DNA from: Adineta steineri
Lineage: Eukaryota; Rotifera; Eurotatoria; Adinetida; Adinetidae
Assembly: GCA_905250115.1 (NCBI GenBank)
Contig: CAJNOI010000064.1
Coordinates: forward strand, 307,268-371,267
Length of the DNA stretch: 64,000 nt
Direction of reading: 5' to 3'
Shown: one piece after another, positions 1-12,853 of the stretch
Layout of the letters: each line of letters starts with the position of its first letter
Position numbering within the stretch: the stretch's first letter is position 1
Program-made: the position numbers and the translations under genes
The notes under the pieces: generated by a model
The model's database searches: none
The model's input: the letters and a program-made list of their open reading frames with translations, nothing else
What the model was told of the DNA's origin: nothing

Positions 1-726
1 ATTGTTATGCAGACATATTCTGATGATGATGGATTAACTTTTTCTCAACCACAAATTATTCTCAACGTAACTAAACCTAATTGGAAATGGGTTGCTCTAG
101 GTCCACCTGGTGGTTTACTATTACAATCAAATCGAATATTAATTCCTGGTGATTATTCAACAAATTCAAATGTAATAAGTGGCTCTTCGTCTACCGGTTT
201 TGTTATGTTGAATGATTTTAATGGTCAAATCGATAAATGGTACTTAGGTGGAGAGATTAATCTTCATAATTATTATCCAAATGAAGGTCAAGCTGTTGAA
301 TTATTACCTAATACGAATTCAATATTTATAAATTCCCGTTCACACACAACAAAAAGAATTGGTGCGTATAGTAATAATGGTGGAATAACATTCAACAAGG
401 TGAAAGTATTAAATACACTTGTACAACTTTTACATGGATGTGAAGGTTCCACAATTTATCATAAAAATACAGGTCAATTATTCTATACAGGTTTAGCTGA
501 AATATCTATAACTCGTACTAATCTTTCATTATATATTAGTCACGATAACGGTGAACATTGGACATATATAAAAACGATATGTCCAGGTTCATCCGGTTAT
601 TCATCAATGACAATATTGAATGATCAATCAATCGGTTTATTGTATGAAAAAGGTAGTATAATGGGTGGACCTGCTTCTTTAACATTTACAATAATTTATA
701 ATCAAACAACAAGGAATATCTGTTGA
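1..726 (+). CDS. Sialidase-like (BNR/Asp-box) protein, 3' part
   Basis: The reading frame is open from base 1 and ends with TGA at 724-726, so the gene starts left of the window. The visible 241 codons carry three Asp-box (BNR) motifs of the S-x-D-x-G-x-x-F/W type: YSDDDGLTF near the start, YSNNGGITF in the middle and SHDNGEHW towards the end. Asp boxes mark the six-bladed propeller of exo-alpha-sialidases and related glycan-binding proteins, which release or bind terminal sialic acids. The C-terminal location of an arginine in 'SRSHTTKR' is compatible with the sialidase arginine triad, but the full catalytic set cannot be checked in a fragment. No intron is seen here. Sialidase-like is firm as a fold assignment; enzymatic activity is inference. 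Confidence 0.75.
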   Translation: MVMQTYSDDDGLTFSQPQIILNVTKPNWKWVALGPPGGLLLQSNRILIPGDYSTNSNVISGSSSTGFVMLNDFNGQIDKWYLGGEINLHNYYPNEGQAVELLPNTNSIFINSRSHTTKRIGAYSNNGGITFNKVKVLNTLVQLLHGCEGSTIYHKNTGQLFYTGLAEISITRTNLSLYISHDNGEHWTYIKTICPGSSGYSSMTILNDQSIGLLYEKGSIMGGPASLTFTIIYNQTTRNIC

Positions 727-785
727 TAAAAATATGATTATTTTTATAATACAAAACAGGAAAAAAAATCATTATTGATTTTTAT

Positions 786-2827
786 TTATACTTCTAAATC
801 GAAATCTTTTTTTGTTTTCATCATTTTTAGAAGTTTTCGTTTTGTAATATCCGATAAATTACAATTATTTATATAAAGTGTTTTTAATGTATTATTTCGT
901 TTAAGCATATTAAGTAGTGCATCAATACTTGCATCCGTTATTAATTTGTTTGAATTAAGAAATAACCATTCAATACTTATATTATAATCCGCAAGTATAT
1001 TCGATAAAACTTCAACTCCTTGATTACTTATTTCATTACCCGCTAACCATAACCATGTTAATGTTCGATTAGTTTTAAGCATATTTGAAAGATGTTTTAA
1101 ACCTTCATCTGTTATCTCATTTTGACCAATATATAGATGTTGAAGTGTCGATGGATTATTCACACATAATACCTAAAAGAAAAATCATAATTAAGAAAGT
1201 GTGAGAAATATAGCCTCTTGAATTTTTAATTAATATATGCCATAACACAAAAACTAATGTCGGATTATGGTATATTATATTGTAAAGACAAAGAAAAAAG
1301 AGACAGTTGACAGATGTCTTATATTGATGTCATTCATTAATTATCATAGTCGATGACAAACACAAATATTTGTTTAGATTATTACACGAAAAATAGCATG
1401 ACCTAAATCCTACGTTATTTCTCTTAAAAACAGAGTACGAATTGTTTGATTTAAGGTTTGAAAAAAAAGGCATTTACTTTATTTGGTTGTCCTGATAAAT
1501 TAAGAACATCATTACTCAATGCATTTGCTATTAATTCAATTCCTTGATCACCTAAATGATTTTTTGATAAATATATTTCTGTTATTGTTCGATTATCTTT
1601 AAGCATTTGTGCTAAATATTGTGCACCTTCAGCTGTAATTTCATTTGATTCTAAATTAAGTGTTTTGATATTTGCATATATAATTGATGATGATAAATAT
1701 TGTACACCTAAATCCGAAATTTGATTATTACGAAGATCTAATGATTCCAGTGTTGTATTATTATATAAACCTTCAGATAATATTGAACTACCTTGACATG
1801 TTATATAATTATCACGTAAACGAACACGTTTACAACGATTTTTAATAATGGCATATTTAACAACAATATTCATATCTCGATCAGTTAAATTTTGTCTGTC
1901 TAAATCTACGGTCCAAGAATTTTCATATTCACTAATACGATGTTCAAGTGATGTATTACGATAATTATCATTAGCTATTGATGTTGGATTTCCTGGTTTT
2001 TTAAATGGTAATAGAAATCTAAATTATTCACATAAAGATAAGATTATAAAAATTAATTTCATTTACCTTCGAAATATATTTAATGATATTATTTGTGTAT
2101 TTAAATTTAATTTCATTTGATTAACGGAATGTAAAAGAAATGATGATTCAATTTCTTGAAGTGTAATTACATGTAAATTATCATGATTTTGATGATTATA
2201 TTCAATAACTTTAAATTTTGTAGCTGGTAAAAATAAAACAAAATTATTTAATTGAAAATAACAATGTCTATAGATATTTTTAACTGTACGACATTCAATT
2301 CGAAATATTGTTCGGATACCAATATTTCCTAAACATTTATCTGATTGTAAATATTCTATTGATGTTGTACATAATGGTAAATCTCCCCAAAGTATAATAT
2401 CATTTAGTTGATATTGTTTACTTAAATCTGATTTACTACCACGATAAACAGTTAAATGATTCGATGGTAAATGTATAAGCGCAGTAAATAAAAGTTTTAA
2501 ATAAAGAAACCATGGTCGTAAATGATATTCATTTAATTTTGGTAAAGTTGAATTTAAAAGTATATAAAGACATTGATCATATGGTTGCCATATTATTGAA
2601 TAAAGCATAATAGAAGCTGATTCATCAATTGTTAATCCATCAGATGGATGAAGGCATTTTTGTTTAACCATTTGAACATAAGTTTGTATGGTTGGTAAAA
2701 TAGTCATTAATGGTTTAACAGCTTGTTCAAGTGAAACTATTGGAATTTGTTGATATTTATCTATTGCTAAAAGAGATTCATAATGAATTGTATTTAAATT
2801 TGTTTGTTTTCCATGACGTATACCCAT
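786..2827 (-). CDS. ART (mono-ADP-ribosyltransferase-like) - leucine-rich repeat fusion
   Basis: Three exons join in frame: 2827-2067, 2018-1478 and 1172-786, giving about 562 residues; introns are 48 nt and 305 nt with GT-AG ends. Residues 1-210 resemble the arginine-specific ART fold: VYRG (R129) matches the NAD-binding arginine and CTTS (residues 153-156) the STS motif. The third signature, E-x-E before VLF-P, is replaced by N-N-F (194-196), so the catalytic glutamate is missing. After a linker, residues about 300-560 are ribonuclease-inhibitor-type leucine-rich repeats of about 28 residues, with recurring L-x-L-x-x-N and 'EGAQYL'-like helices. ART-LRR fusions are common in bdelloid genomes. 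The missing glutamate suggests a pseudo-enzyme or NAD/ADP-ribose binder; function is unknown. Confidence 0.8.
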
Positions 2828-3645
2828 TGTTGAAAATAAAAACTATCTAGAATAATTAAACTGACTTACTTTTGTCTAGTGAGAGAGTTTTATATAGATA
2901 CATACATACAGACAACAACAACAACAAAAAGAACTAGCTATCTTGTTTCTGACAAATTCATAGTATAGCGGCTACTACCTACTTATATTTAATCTTTCTC
3001 TGGGTCTTGTTCGTTTTGCATTTTTTATCTTTTAGATTGACATTGATGACATATGTGTTTGTTACTTTTCCTTTTTTTTTGCTTCGTTTCTTTCATTTAT
3101 GTACTTGCTGTTCTTACATATATATATATATATTATACAGTCCCCTCGAGACTATCTGATGATACTATTATCGGTCATATGCTGACATCAGCAAAAATCA
3201 ATTACGCATGGAAAATATAGTTGATATATTAACTAAAGCGAGAATTGCGATTCTATTTTAAAATTATCATGTTGTTTTTTATCCATTAAAATATTAATTC
3301 GAGCTTTATATATAGTTCTATATAACTATTATATATTGTTTTTAAATAGAAAATACAAATATTATAATTATTCATAGGCTGAAACGTCATACAATAAAAT
3401 AAACTAATAAAAAAATCAATTAACAAATTATCTCAATTTTTTAATTCTATATATGTATAATTAACAAAAACTCATTTCAATAAATAGATTATCTGATCTT
3501 GATCTATAATGAAACATCATTGAAAAATTTTTTCTTTAGCCTTTGATATTAAATAATATATATATATATATTTTTTTATCGAAGAATTTATTCAAATACT
3601 ACTATAAAAAAAAATAAAACTTGATATATAAAAAAAAGGAAAAGA
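2828..3645. other. Intergenic, AT-rich
   Basis: This is the shared upstream region of the ART-LRR gene and the downstream flank of the alcohol dehydrogenase gene. It holds a short (CAA)n run near 2907-2931 and AT dinucleotide runs near 3118-3134 and 3554-3571. I see no convincing exon. Confidence 0.6.
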
Positions 3646-4836
3646 TTATTTTGCAGAAAAATCAAGAACTATTCGACCACTAATACGATAATTAATCATA
3701 TCATCAAATATTTCATTGATATCTTCTAATCTTTTTTTCTGTACTTTACATTCAATTTTATGAAGTTTAGCAATTTCTAATGCTTCTTGTAAATCTTTTC
3801 GTGTACCAACAATAGAACCGACTAATTCAATACCACCTAAAACACAATCAACAATAGGTACAGACATTTTACCATTAGGTAAAGCAACAGCAACAACACG
3901 ACCACCACGTCGAACTGATTGAAAAGCTTGTTCAAAAGCAGAAACAATGGGTACAGTAATAATTGATCCATGAACACCACCAACTTTATCTTGTATCCAT
4001 TTACCATGTTGATCAGGTGGTCCATCAAAAACTTCTTCAGCTCCACAATCTTTCGATAATTGTACAGCAGTCTAATCATAAAGATAAGCAAAAATTCAAT
4101 TTTTTATAATCCCTTTACCTTATCGTTTGGAGCAACAACAGTAACAACACGCATTCCCATAGCTACAGCATATCTTACAGCAACAGATCCTATTAATAAA
4201 AAAGAAATTCAAATAATCATAAAATCTTATTATTATTATTTACCAAGACCACCAACACCAACAATTGATACCCATTCGCCAGGTCGAACTTGAGAAACTT
4301 TTAAAGCTTTATAAACAGTTACACCAGCACAATAAAGTGGTGCTGATGTATATGGATCCATTCCCTCTGGAAGTTTAACAGCAAAATTTGCATCCATAAG
4401 TGCATATTCAGCAAAACAACCATCACATGAATAACCTGAATTTGATTGTCCCTTACAAAGTGTTTCTCGACCAGTTAAACAATATTCACAATGAAGACAT
4501 GTAGAATGTAACCATGGTACACCAATAATATCACCTTTTTTCAAATGATTACTAACCATTGAACCTAATTCAACTATTTCACCAATACCTTCATGTCCTG
4601 GAATACGTGGTAAATCAGGTTTAACATCCCAATCTTTAAAAAAAACGAAATTTTTTTTATTTTAATTAATATACTTCAATTAATCAATTTTTACCTCCAT
4701 GAGCTGCATGTAAATCTGTATGACATACACCACAAGCAATATTTTTAATTAAAACATCATTGGGTCCAGGTTTTGGAATTTCTACTTGTTTAATTTCAAG
4801 TGGTTTTTTGAAGGCTGTTACAACTGCTGCTTTCAT
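3646..4836 (-). CDS. Zinc-dependent alcohol dehydrogenase (yeast/bacterial type)
   Basis: Four exons join in frame: 4836-4695, 4633-4244, 4189-4119 and 4071-3646 (about 342 residues, the usual length for tetrameric microbial ADH). The N-terminus MKAAVVTAF leads to CGVCHTDLH (catalytic zinc Cys), GHEGIGEI (catalytic zinc His/Glu), the structural zinc cluster CLHCEYC...C and the nucleotide-binding loop GVGGLGSV. The enzyme should interconvert alcohols and aldehydes with NAD(H) in the cytosol. The sequence resembles the AdhP/yeast ADH1 class rather than vertebrate class I-V ADH. That fits either an old invertebrate branch (nematode SODH-1 is similar) or horizontal transfer. Introns are 54-61 nt, so the gene is fully adapted to the host. 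Family assignment is firm; substrate is not known. Confidence 0.92.
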
Positions 4837-5537
4837 TATTTACTAGAAAAAGAAATATTCTATCTAAGATTTGTTTAATAGATCTAATTTTAAATGTAAG
4901 ACAAATGTTTTTTTCTTACTTTGATTGTAAAGTATGAGAAATATGTTTATTTTGATATAAACGAATAATTGTGTGATACAAAAAATGAAAAATGTGAGTG
5001 TATTTATATGAAACTACTGAAATGAGTACACAACGAGGGAATAAAGGTTATATGAGATGAGTACATTTACCTCTCCGTTTTAACTGTTTACATCGCATCT
5101 GTTTTGCTAGTTTATGAGAAAAATATGAAAGAACAGTAAAAACAATCGTAATCAATACACAATACTTACGAAAAAGAAAAAGGCGGGTCGAAAAAATATG
5201 TTAAAGAAAAAAAAACCTACGCTTCTTCTCTATAGAAGTTCGTTCGAACGAATAGTTTTTAATGTTTGTCTAAATATTATGTACCCAGTGGTAAGTCAAT
5301 ATATTTCTATTAAAAATTAAGTATGAAAACATGAATGATCAATGTATTTTGATATATATATATGTATAAACATTTACACAGATTTTAAATTACATGTTTA
5401 CTTTCTATGCTTAAACAAAAAAAACTAAGTATAAATACACCGGTCTATGGAACGCTTGATTTACAAAATATCTGGAAAAACAAAACTAAGTTCACACAAA
5501 AATAAATAAAAAAAAATTACAAATCATTTTAGATATA
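4837..5537. other. Intergenic, AT-rich
   Basis: This is the upstream region of the alcohol dehydrogenase gene and the 3' flank of the first C2-domain gene. I see no exon, RNA gene or obvious repeat other than short A/T runs. Confidence 0.6.
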
Positions 5538-6912
5538 CTATTTAGCTGACGTAGGACAGTTCATTACAAGTTTTTGAATTGTCGTTGTACTGTTTAGATA
5601 TTTTTCTGCTGAGTTTTTTAATTGTTCTAAACTTTCTTTTAATTGCGGATCATCATGGTCGTATGTAACAATATCTAAACCAGGAAAATTAAATATTAAT
5701 AATTCTTTCAAATTATTTAATAGACTAGCATCTGGTGCATAAGTTCCAGATGCATTGTCAAATACTAATTCCCATTCATCATCACATCTATCCCAGCCAT
5801 ATTTTGGACGAGGATGAAATTCACCAGCATATCGAACATATTTTGAACAATTCGCTAATAATGCATGTTTACTTGCATAATCAGCAAAGAAGTGAGCATC
5901 AGTTTCACTAAATCGCCATGTATTATCATCGATAACATAGGAATAAATAGACGGTTTAATTTTTTTTGATATTGGATTGGAGAATATCGATTTCCATAAC
6001 TGATCAGCATTTGTTAATTGACCACTTTCCGTGTTTTTTATTGTTCGACCATAGAGAATCTTATGTGCTAATTTAATAGTACTTTGGGATGCTGTAGAAA
6101 CAGGACAAAAACCAAATATAGTTTGAGCAGCAAGATAATGTTTATTCCAATATTGTCGATCACAAGGTTTAAAAAATTCAGAAATTCGTCGTATTTGTAT
6201 TTTCCATGTTGAATAAACATAATCAGTATTGAGCATAGTTAAACGACCAACAGCAAATGAGTCATGACGAAAGTATCGACAAGGACCATCGAATGTATAA
6301 GGTGGAAGATGTTTAGTTTCATCAGATGATTTCATCGACTCGATAGATAAATGAAAATAACCATTCTTATGATTAGACGGACCAAGTATTTCATGACCGT
6401 TTGGTGGTGCATTATAATCAATTAAATTATCAATCTCAAAATCACCAACATGATCATCACTAACTGTATCTTCATCTTTGTCATAAACTTTAACTGTAAG
6501 TTTAGCATCGGCAGGAATATTACGAACAATCCATTTTTCATCTTCCCATTTAGGCGTTCCCGTATTGGGAATAATAGAAGATCTACAACGACAAAAAAAA
6601 AATACAATTATAAATAATTCAATTTTAATCGAGTAAACAACATCCTTTCTCATTAATTCAAACTAATACTTACGTATATGATATCTGATCATCAATACTT
6701 GCTATAAAATACGGATCAGCATGTCCGATTACATCCATCTTTGGTATATCCTGAAAGAGAAAATTATTAAAAATTATAATTATTATTTAATATACCTCAG
6801 CTGAATGAAATTCAATAATAACATCATAACTTCCTTGTATTTCATCTAAAGTTGCGAGTGCTGCTTCTAACGATATATCTTCAAAACTAGACGATCTTGA
6901 ATCAGAAGACAT
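5538..6912 (-). CDS. C2-domain protein with conserved unknown C-terminal domain, copy 1
   Basis: Three exons join in frame: 6912-6796, 6750-6674 and 6582-5538 (412 residues; introns 45 and 91 nt). Residues about 27-130 look like a C2 domain: DPYF, the strand W-E-D-E-K-W and a second acidic loop YDKDEDTVSDDHVG supply calcium-type aspartates. The rest is a highly conserved domain with YTFDGPCRYFRHDSFAVG, STWKIQIRRI and VRYAGEFHPRPKYGWDRC blocks. I recall similar C2-plus-unknown proteins from fungi, so a fungal origin is possible but not shown here. A diverged paralogue lies at 10148-11438 with the same exon structure. The C2 part suggests calcium-dependent membrane binding; the C-terminal domain has no function I can name. 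Confidence 0.82.
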
Positions 6913-7760
6913 TAATCCAATAATTTTGTATTTAAATTGAACTAAATAATTGTGATTGTGTAAACGTGATGAGTTTACTGTCTTATCCCATATTATTATG
7001 AATAATCAGTAAAAAAGGCGTCATTTTTTGTCATTGTGAAGTCAGTTCGACGAGGACAACGTGATACACTATAATTTGTTTTTTTCTCTTTCTTTCTTCT
7101 CTTTCTTTTTCTTTCTACATAACACTCATTGCTTTCATCCACTCGCGTGTTACATATATACCCCATACCATGTTTTACAACAGTATAACAATCACAACTT
7201 TTTTTTTTAAAAGAAGAAAGAAAGAAAAGAAAAAGAACGACGGTCAAGGGCATTTATGAGAGGAGAAAAATATATTATTACCATATGTAAAGAAAGATTT
7301 TTATTTGAGTTTACAATTGATTAATAAATATAAGATAAGAAACATCATGAAGCCATATGTGAGATAAAGGTCATAAAAAAATTCATTCATTTAGTATTAA
7401 AAATGAGCAAAATATAACAGATATATCCTTATATCTAATATGATGACGTTGATTATAACTTGAGTTTGTCAATATATAAAACATCACTTACGAGTTATAT
7501 CTAAATTTAACATAGTCATCTTGTCAGATGATTTAATCAGTAATAAAAAAAAATAATCTATTGAAATTTTACTGTAAGCAGCAGCGGAAAATATGCAAAT
7601 TTTCTATTCTCATATTTCCTATATGCTCTGGATAAATACAACATCATTTATAAGAAAAGAATTCATATAGATATACTAAGTTTTATTTGAATGAAATAAA
7701 AAAATATATGAATTATTATTTTAATCTATGATTAATAATGAACTGAAATTAACGTTAGTA
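6913..7760. other. Intergenic, AT-rich
   Basis: This is the upstream region of C2 copy 1 and the 3' flank of the FG-GAP gene. A purine/pyrimidine-biased stretch lies at about 7078-7115 and 7200-7240. An open stretch on the minus strand here has no coding character. Confidence 0.55.
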
Positions 7761-9306
7761 TTAATTACAAGTATTTAAAAACACACTAACTGTATTCGTT
7801 CCATAATTTGCAGAGGCAAAATCTAGTCGATTATCGTTATTTAAATCTACTGCAGTTATATCGACTGGATTAGAACCATCACCGGTTGAATAAGTTTTTT
7901 GACTTCGAAAGTTTCCATGACCATTTCCACGGAATATAGTAATTTTATTTGTACCAGAATCAGGTACTATAATATCTTGATTTTTATCTCCATTAAAATC
8001 ACCACTATAGATTGAATAAGGTAAAGATCCGCTACCAGTAGAAAATAATTTTTGTGCTTGGAAAGTTCCAGCACTATTGCCAAGAAGTACACTTATACTA
8101 TTTCCAGCATAGTTTGCTGTAGCAATATCTAATATACCATCTTTATTAAAATCAACAACAGTCATTGCAACAGGATTATTACCAGTCGAGTATGTTGTCT
8201 GTGGTTTAAAGATTGTATTACCATTGTTAAGAAATATTCCAACATTATTTGTACCAGAATTAGTAATACCAATATCCGGTAGACCATCTCCATTAAAATC
8301 ATTGATAGTAACACCATATGGTTTAGAATTACTATCAGACGATAGTGTATTTGTTAATGTAAATGCACCAGTGCCGTCTCCAAGAAATATCAAAACAACA
8401 TTATTTGTTTCATCTGTAACGACTAGATCATTATTACCATCTTTATTTAAATCACCAAGAACAAGTCCTGTTGGTTTACAACCAGTTCCTGTTGAATATA
8501 TCTTTGCTGTTGAAAACGTTCCATCACCCTTTCCAAGAAATACGGCCACATTACTTGTACCACTATTAGCTGTGACTACATCTAGATTACCATCTTTGTT
8601 TACATCGGCAATGTATAATGCATTTGGATTATCATTAGTTGTACCAGTTGAATATTTGACTTGATTTTGAAAAGTATTATCACCATTCCCAAGGAGTACA
8701 CTTATAGTACTATCATCATAATTAGCAGTAACAAGATCTATTTTATGATCATTATTAAGATCAGCACCAGATATATATGATGGTCCATTGCCAACACGTT
8801 GAGAAGTCATTGAAGTAAACGATAGACCGCATATTATTGCTAGAATTTATCAAATCTATCCTATTTAATACTACTAAAAAGCTTATGACAAGTAAGTATT
8901 GATCGGTTTCTAAGTTCTGAATCGCTCTATCATCTATTTTTTTTAATTTTATATAAATTTTTCTCTACTATCGATCAACGTTACAGATAAGACAAGATAC
9001 GCATCTTAGAAATATATCAGTTCATTCTTTTAAATGAAAATACCCATTCAACTCAAAAAATAAAACCTGAGACATATACAGTATGAAAAACTTACGTCCA
9101 TTAAGACTTGAACCTTTATTTGCTAGATAAACACTGATTAATGAGAGAATAACGATTCCTGATATAGATGCGCCAGCGAAAGCGACACAGCATAATGAAA
9201 AAATTAACCTACAATTATTAACAGTAAATAAATTTACATAAAAAAAAAGAAAGGTGATTTTTACTTACGATTCAGTATTCCTTGGAGCGAGTGGGGTTGA
9301 AATCAT
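7761..9306 (-). CDS. Membrane-anchored FG-GAP/VCBS repeat protein
   Basis: Three exons join in frame: 9306-9269, 9208-9096 and 8839-7761, giving 409 residues. A short N-terminus (MISTPLAPRN) is followed by one hydrophobic segment (residues about 14-40, ...SISGIVILSLISVYL) that acts as signal anchor. The ectodomain is made of seven FG-GAP/VCBS repeats of about 48 residues, each with a calcium-binding D-x-N-x-D-x-x-x-D loop such as DLNNDHKID and DVNKDGNLD and a VLLGNGDGTF-like strand. Such repeats build a seven-bladed propeller as in integrin alpha chains, typically for adhesion or ligand binding. The 256-nt second intron is long for this window. Bdelloids carry many such genes and some are thought to be bacterial in origin. 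Ligand unknown. Confidence 0.87.
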
Positions 9307-10147
9307 TGAAGGATATATGTATGCCGATAAATTGAACTGAATATGTATATACTCAAGGTGAATGAGGTTTTGTATAGATGCGAAACAAATGATATACTTT
9401 TCTTCTTTTATTTAAAAATATATAGACATATTGATAATAAACAAATATGTACGATCACGCATGGTGAAACAATGAACTAGGTTTCATCATGTACACGTTA
9501 TTTTATACATTTTTTGTCTTTTTATTGATTTGGTTACACTTCATCACTCACCATTCAAGGACTATTACAAGCATGAGATACAAAGATTGAGTCAGGTTTT
9601 TGTTAATTATCTATCATTATCGCCTAACTAACATGTATCGTGAATAAATAGAAGGTTGATCGGAAGTGATGTATATGCAATGCTTCAATCTAAAGGAAGA
9701 ATATATTGCTTAAGAAAAAAAAATTTGTATGTGTTTCTAAAAAAGTGCAAAGATCAAACTGATTAAACATACTTCTCCGACTAACAATTTTTTCAACGTC
9801 TAAATAATTATTTATCCTTTTTTCTTTATCTCATTTATAACTGGTACTTGATGGTCTACAAACAATGGTGATACTATCGATAAAAAATATACTATGATGA
9901 AAAAGTTTTCTTCATAGATTGTTTTTTGTATGACCTTCACCTTTTGATAACATCACATATCAAAATGATATTACTCATAATGATAAATAATCATTAGTAT
10001 ATTTTGTTGTTATGTTAGCTATTTATTTATTGAATAAAAATAAAACCATATATTCACTATGTACAAATAATATAAATGTGAAGAAGATAATTATGAATTT
10101 TAAATACAAAAAAAAACAAATTTAACATTTTGTACAATAAAACTTGA
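9307..10147. other. Intergenic, AT-rich
   Basis: This stretch lies between the FG-GAP gene start and the 3' end of C2 copy 2. I see no exon or repeat. Confidence 0.55.
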
Positions 10148-11438
10148 TTAATTTTCCATAAATAACTTTAATTGTTGTATATTTTGTTTTAATTGTGGAT
10201 CTTCACGATTATATGTAACAATATTTAAACCAGGAAAATTAAATGCTAATAATTCTTTCAAATTAATCAAGAGACTGGCATCTGGTGCATAAGTACCAGA
10301 TCCATTATCAAATACTAATTCCCATTCATCATCACATCTATCCCAACCATATTTTGGACGAGGATGAAATTCACCAGCATAACGAACATGTTCAGAACAA
10401 TTCGCTAATAAGGCATGTTTACTTGCAAAATTTGTAAAAAATTGTGTACCTGTTTGACTAAATCGCCATGTATTATTATCAATTATATATGTATAAATAC
10501 AAGGTTTAATTTCTTTTGTTATCGGATCGGTAAAGATTGATTTCCATAACTGATCAGCATTTGTTAATTGACCACTTTCAGTATTTTTTATTGTTCGACC
10601 ATAGAGAATTTTATGCGCTAATTTAATAGTACTTTGTGATGCCAAAGAATGAGGAAAATTACCAAATATAGTTCGAGCTGCAAGATATTTTTTATTCCAA
10701 TATTGTCGATCACAAGGTTTGAAAAATTCAGAAATTCGTCGTATTTGTATTTTCCATGTTGAATAAACATAATCAGTATTGAGCATAGTTAAACGACCAA
10801 CAGCAAATGAATCGTGACGAAAATATCGACAAGGACCATCGAATGTATAAGGTGGAAGATGTTTAGTTTCATCAGATGATTTCGTCAACTCAATAGATAA
10901 ATGAAAGTAACCGTGATGTTGACCAAATAGTCCAATAATTTTATGGCCTTTGACAGGAGGAGTATAATTAATAAGATCAATAATATCAAATCGACCAATA
11001 TAATCATCAACAATTTGATCATCATCTTTATCGTAGACTTTAACAGAAAGTTTGGCATTGATGGGAATATTTCGAACGAACCATTTTTCATTATCCCATG
11101 TATGTGAAGACGTTTTTGATATAATAGTTGATCTATAAAATATCAAAATCATATTAAATGTGCAGAAACTTCTTTTTATAAAATACTTACGTATACGAAA
11201 TTTTATGATCTATTTTAGCTACACAATATGGAGTAGTATGACCAAGAAATTTTTTTGGTAAGTTCTATAATAATAGGAAAAAGAAAATGAATTTATTTAG
11301 ACTATTTCTTTTGCAATTCACCTTTGCAGAATGGAATTTAATAACAATATCATAACTATCTTGTAGTTCATTATGTGCTATTAATGTCGTGTGAAGAAGC
11401 ATTTGTTTCAAACCGAAAGATACTGAATATGAACACAT
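10148..11438 (-). CDS. C2-domain protein with conserved unknown C-terminal domain, copy 2
   Basis: Three exons join in frame: 11438-11322, 11264-11191 and 11132-10148 (391 residues). The exon pattern matches copy 1 at 5538-6912 exactly: first exon 117 nt in both, and the second exon ends at the same TAC codon. The C2-like N-terminal domain is more diverged: the first calcium loop has TPYC instead of DPYF, while the second loop (YDKDDDQIVDDYIG) is intact. The C-terminal domain is strongly conserved, including the RYFRHDSFAVG, QIRRISEFFKPCDRQYW and VRYAGEFHPRP blocks. The two copies are separated only by the FG-GAP gene, so they arose by local duplication. The stronger conservation of the C-terminal domain suggests that it holds the main activity (inference). 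Confidence 0.82.
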
Positions 11439-12853
11439 TTTTATTCAAATATCCGTACTAATAAATTGACTGCAAAGGCTCTTATAATATATATATATAT
11501 ATGAATCGACTGCACTCTTTATTGTTAATATTTGACAAATGTAATTATCATTTAAGGTACCAATCTGTCTTTGCATTGTCTCCGCTTTTCAGCTGTTTAG
11601 CAATGGAGATGAACGTACTTTTTTGAACTTTCTATCAAAAGTTGTTTCTTTGCTGTCTGTACTCACGCCTCCTGTTTCTAAGTTCCGTAAAACCCACATA
11701 GTAATTTAAATATTTACTTCAATCATTCATACAGTAAAACTAGAAATATACCATATGGCTATTGCAATAGATGTGTGACGTTTCGATATTTTCTAATTGA
11801 AAGAATTTTAAAATTTTTCATATAAATACTTCCATTCAGTAGCATGTTATCATAAACAATATCTATTACAATGAAATATCTAACACAATTCAATTCATTT
11901 GCTAAGTTCGTTAAGTAAAATATAATAGATACAATTGACTTAACTGAATTTTGAAATTTAATCATAATGTAAAATGTGTTCTTTATACTTTTGTCAATAT
12001 TATTTTACATGATAAAATTTAAGTGCAATACTTTTCTCAGCACTGATCGTAAAACTCTCTTGTAATACTCTTTTTTTTCGCTTGAATAGATTGTATTGCT
12101 TGATTAGAAAGATTCACTTGTATTGTTATTTTTCTTAATTAAACGAAAGAATTTTTAAAAAGAAAAAAAAAGTTTCGTAATTATTGTAATAGCATTAATA
12201 AAAGATTCTGTGATCATGACTCGTTCATTATTCAAAATTAATTACTTGAAAACTCGGAGAACAAACATAAATAATCATATTATATTGATATATTCTCTGC
12301 GTCATACACTTATGCACATGCTTATTCTTTGTTTCTATATGCATGTTTTTTTCTCTTTATTTATTTATATATATTTATTACGCATTTATCGTTGTTTATT
12401 ACTGTACAAGATCCAACTAATATATGATTTTTTTTCGTCAATAAACAATAATCATAGATATATTTTCTACTGTTATTTTAGTCATTTTTTTGAGTTACGT
12501 CTCATTTCACATGTCAAGTGAAGTTTGTTTTGAAAAAACGCATGTGGATGAAATGGAAAAAAACACTATTTTGCCATTCAAAATCTGTTTACGCGATGCT
12601 TTTTCAAAAATGAAAAATAAGAATAAAATCCTGTTATGATCTGTGCTATACACACGATCATATATAACTTCTTTTTCGTTCTTTCCTTTCTTTTCTCTTC
12701 TATTTTCGTTATTGTATATACGTACATATATAGTTGTTTGTTTACTTTTTCGATGATTCAACAATAAATTTATAAAGAGGACAGATAATCGAACAAATCC
12801 ATTTTGGGAAATCTATAGCCTATAAAATAATTTAACTTTTTAGATATTTTATT
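11439..12853. other. Intergenic, AT-rich
   Basis: An AT dinucleotide run lies at about 11489-11504 upstream of C2 copy 2. The rest is AT-rich with scattered open stretches that lack codon bias or family resemblance. I see no gene. Confidence 0.5.

Noticed and set aside
6996-7253. 85-residue minus-strand frame with Lys/Arg-rich centre
   Set aside because: Created by a polypyrimidine tract; no splice context or homology.
8224-8664. 146-residue plus-strand open frame
   Set aside because: Antisense shadow of the FG-GAP repeats, with the same 48-codon periodicity.
12210-12764. Open frames of 85-103 residues on both strands
   Set aside because: AT-driven composition, no domain, no consistent start context or neighbouring exons.
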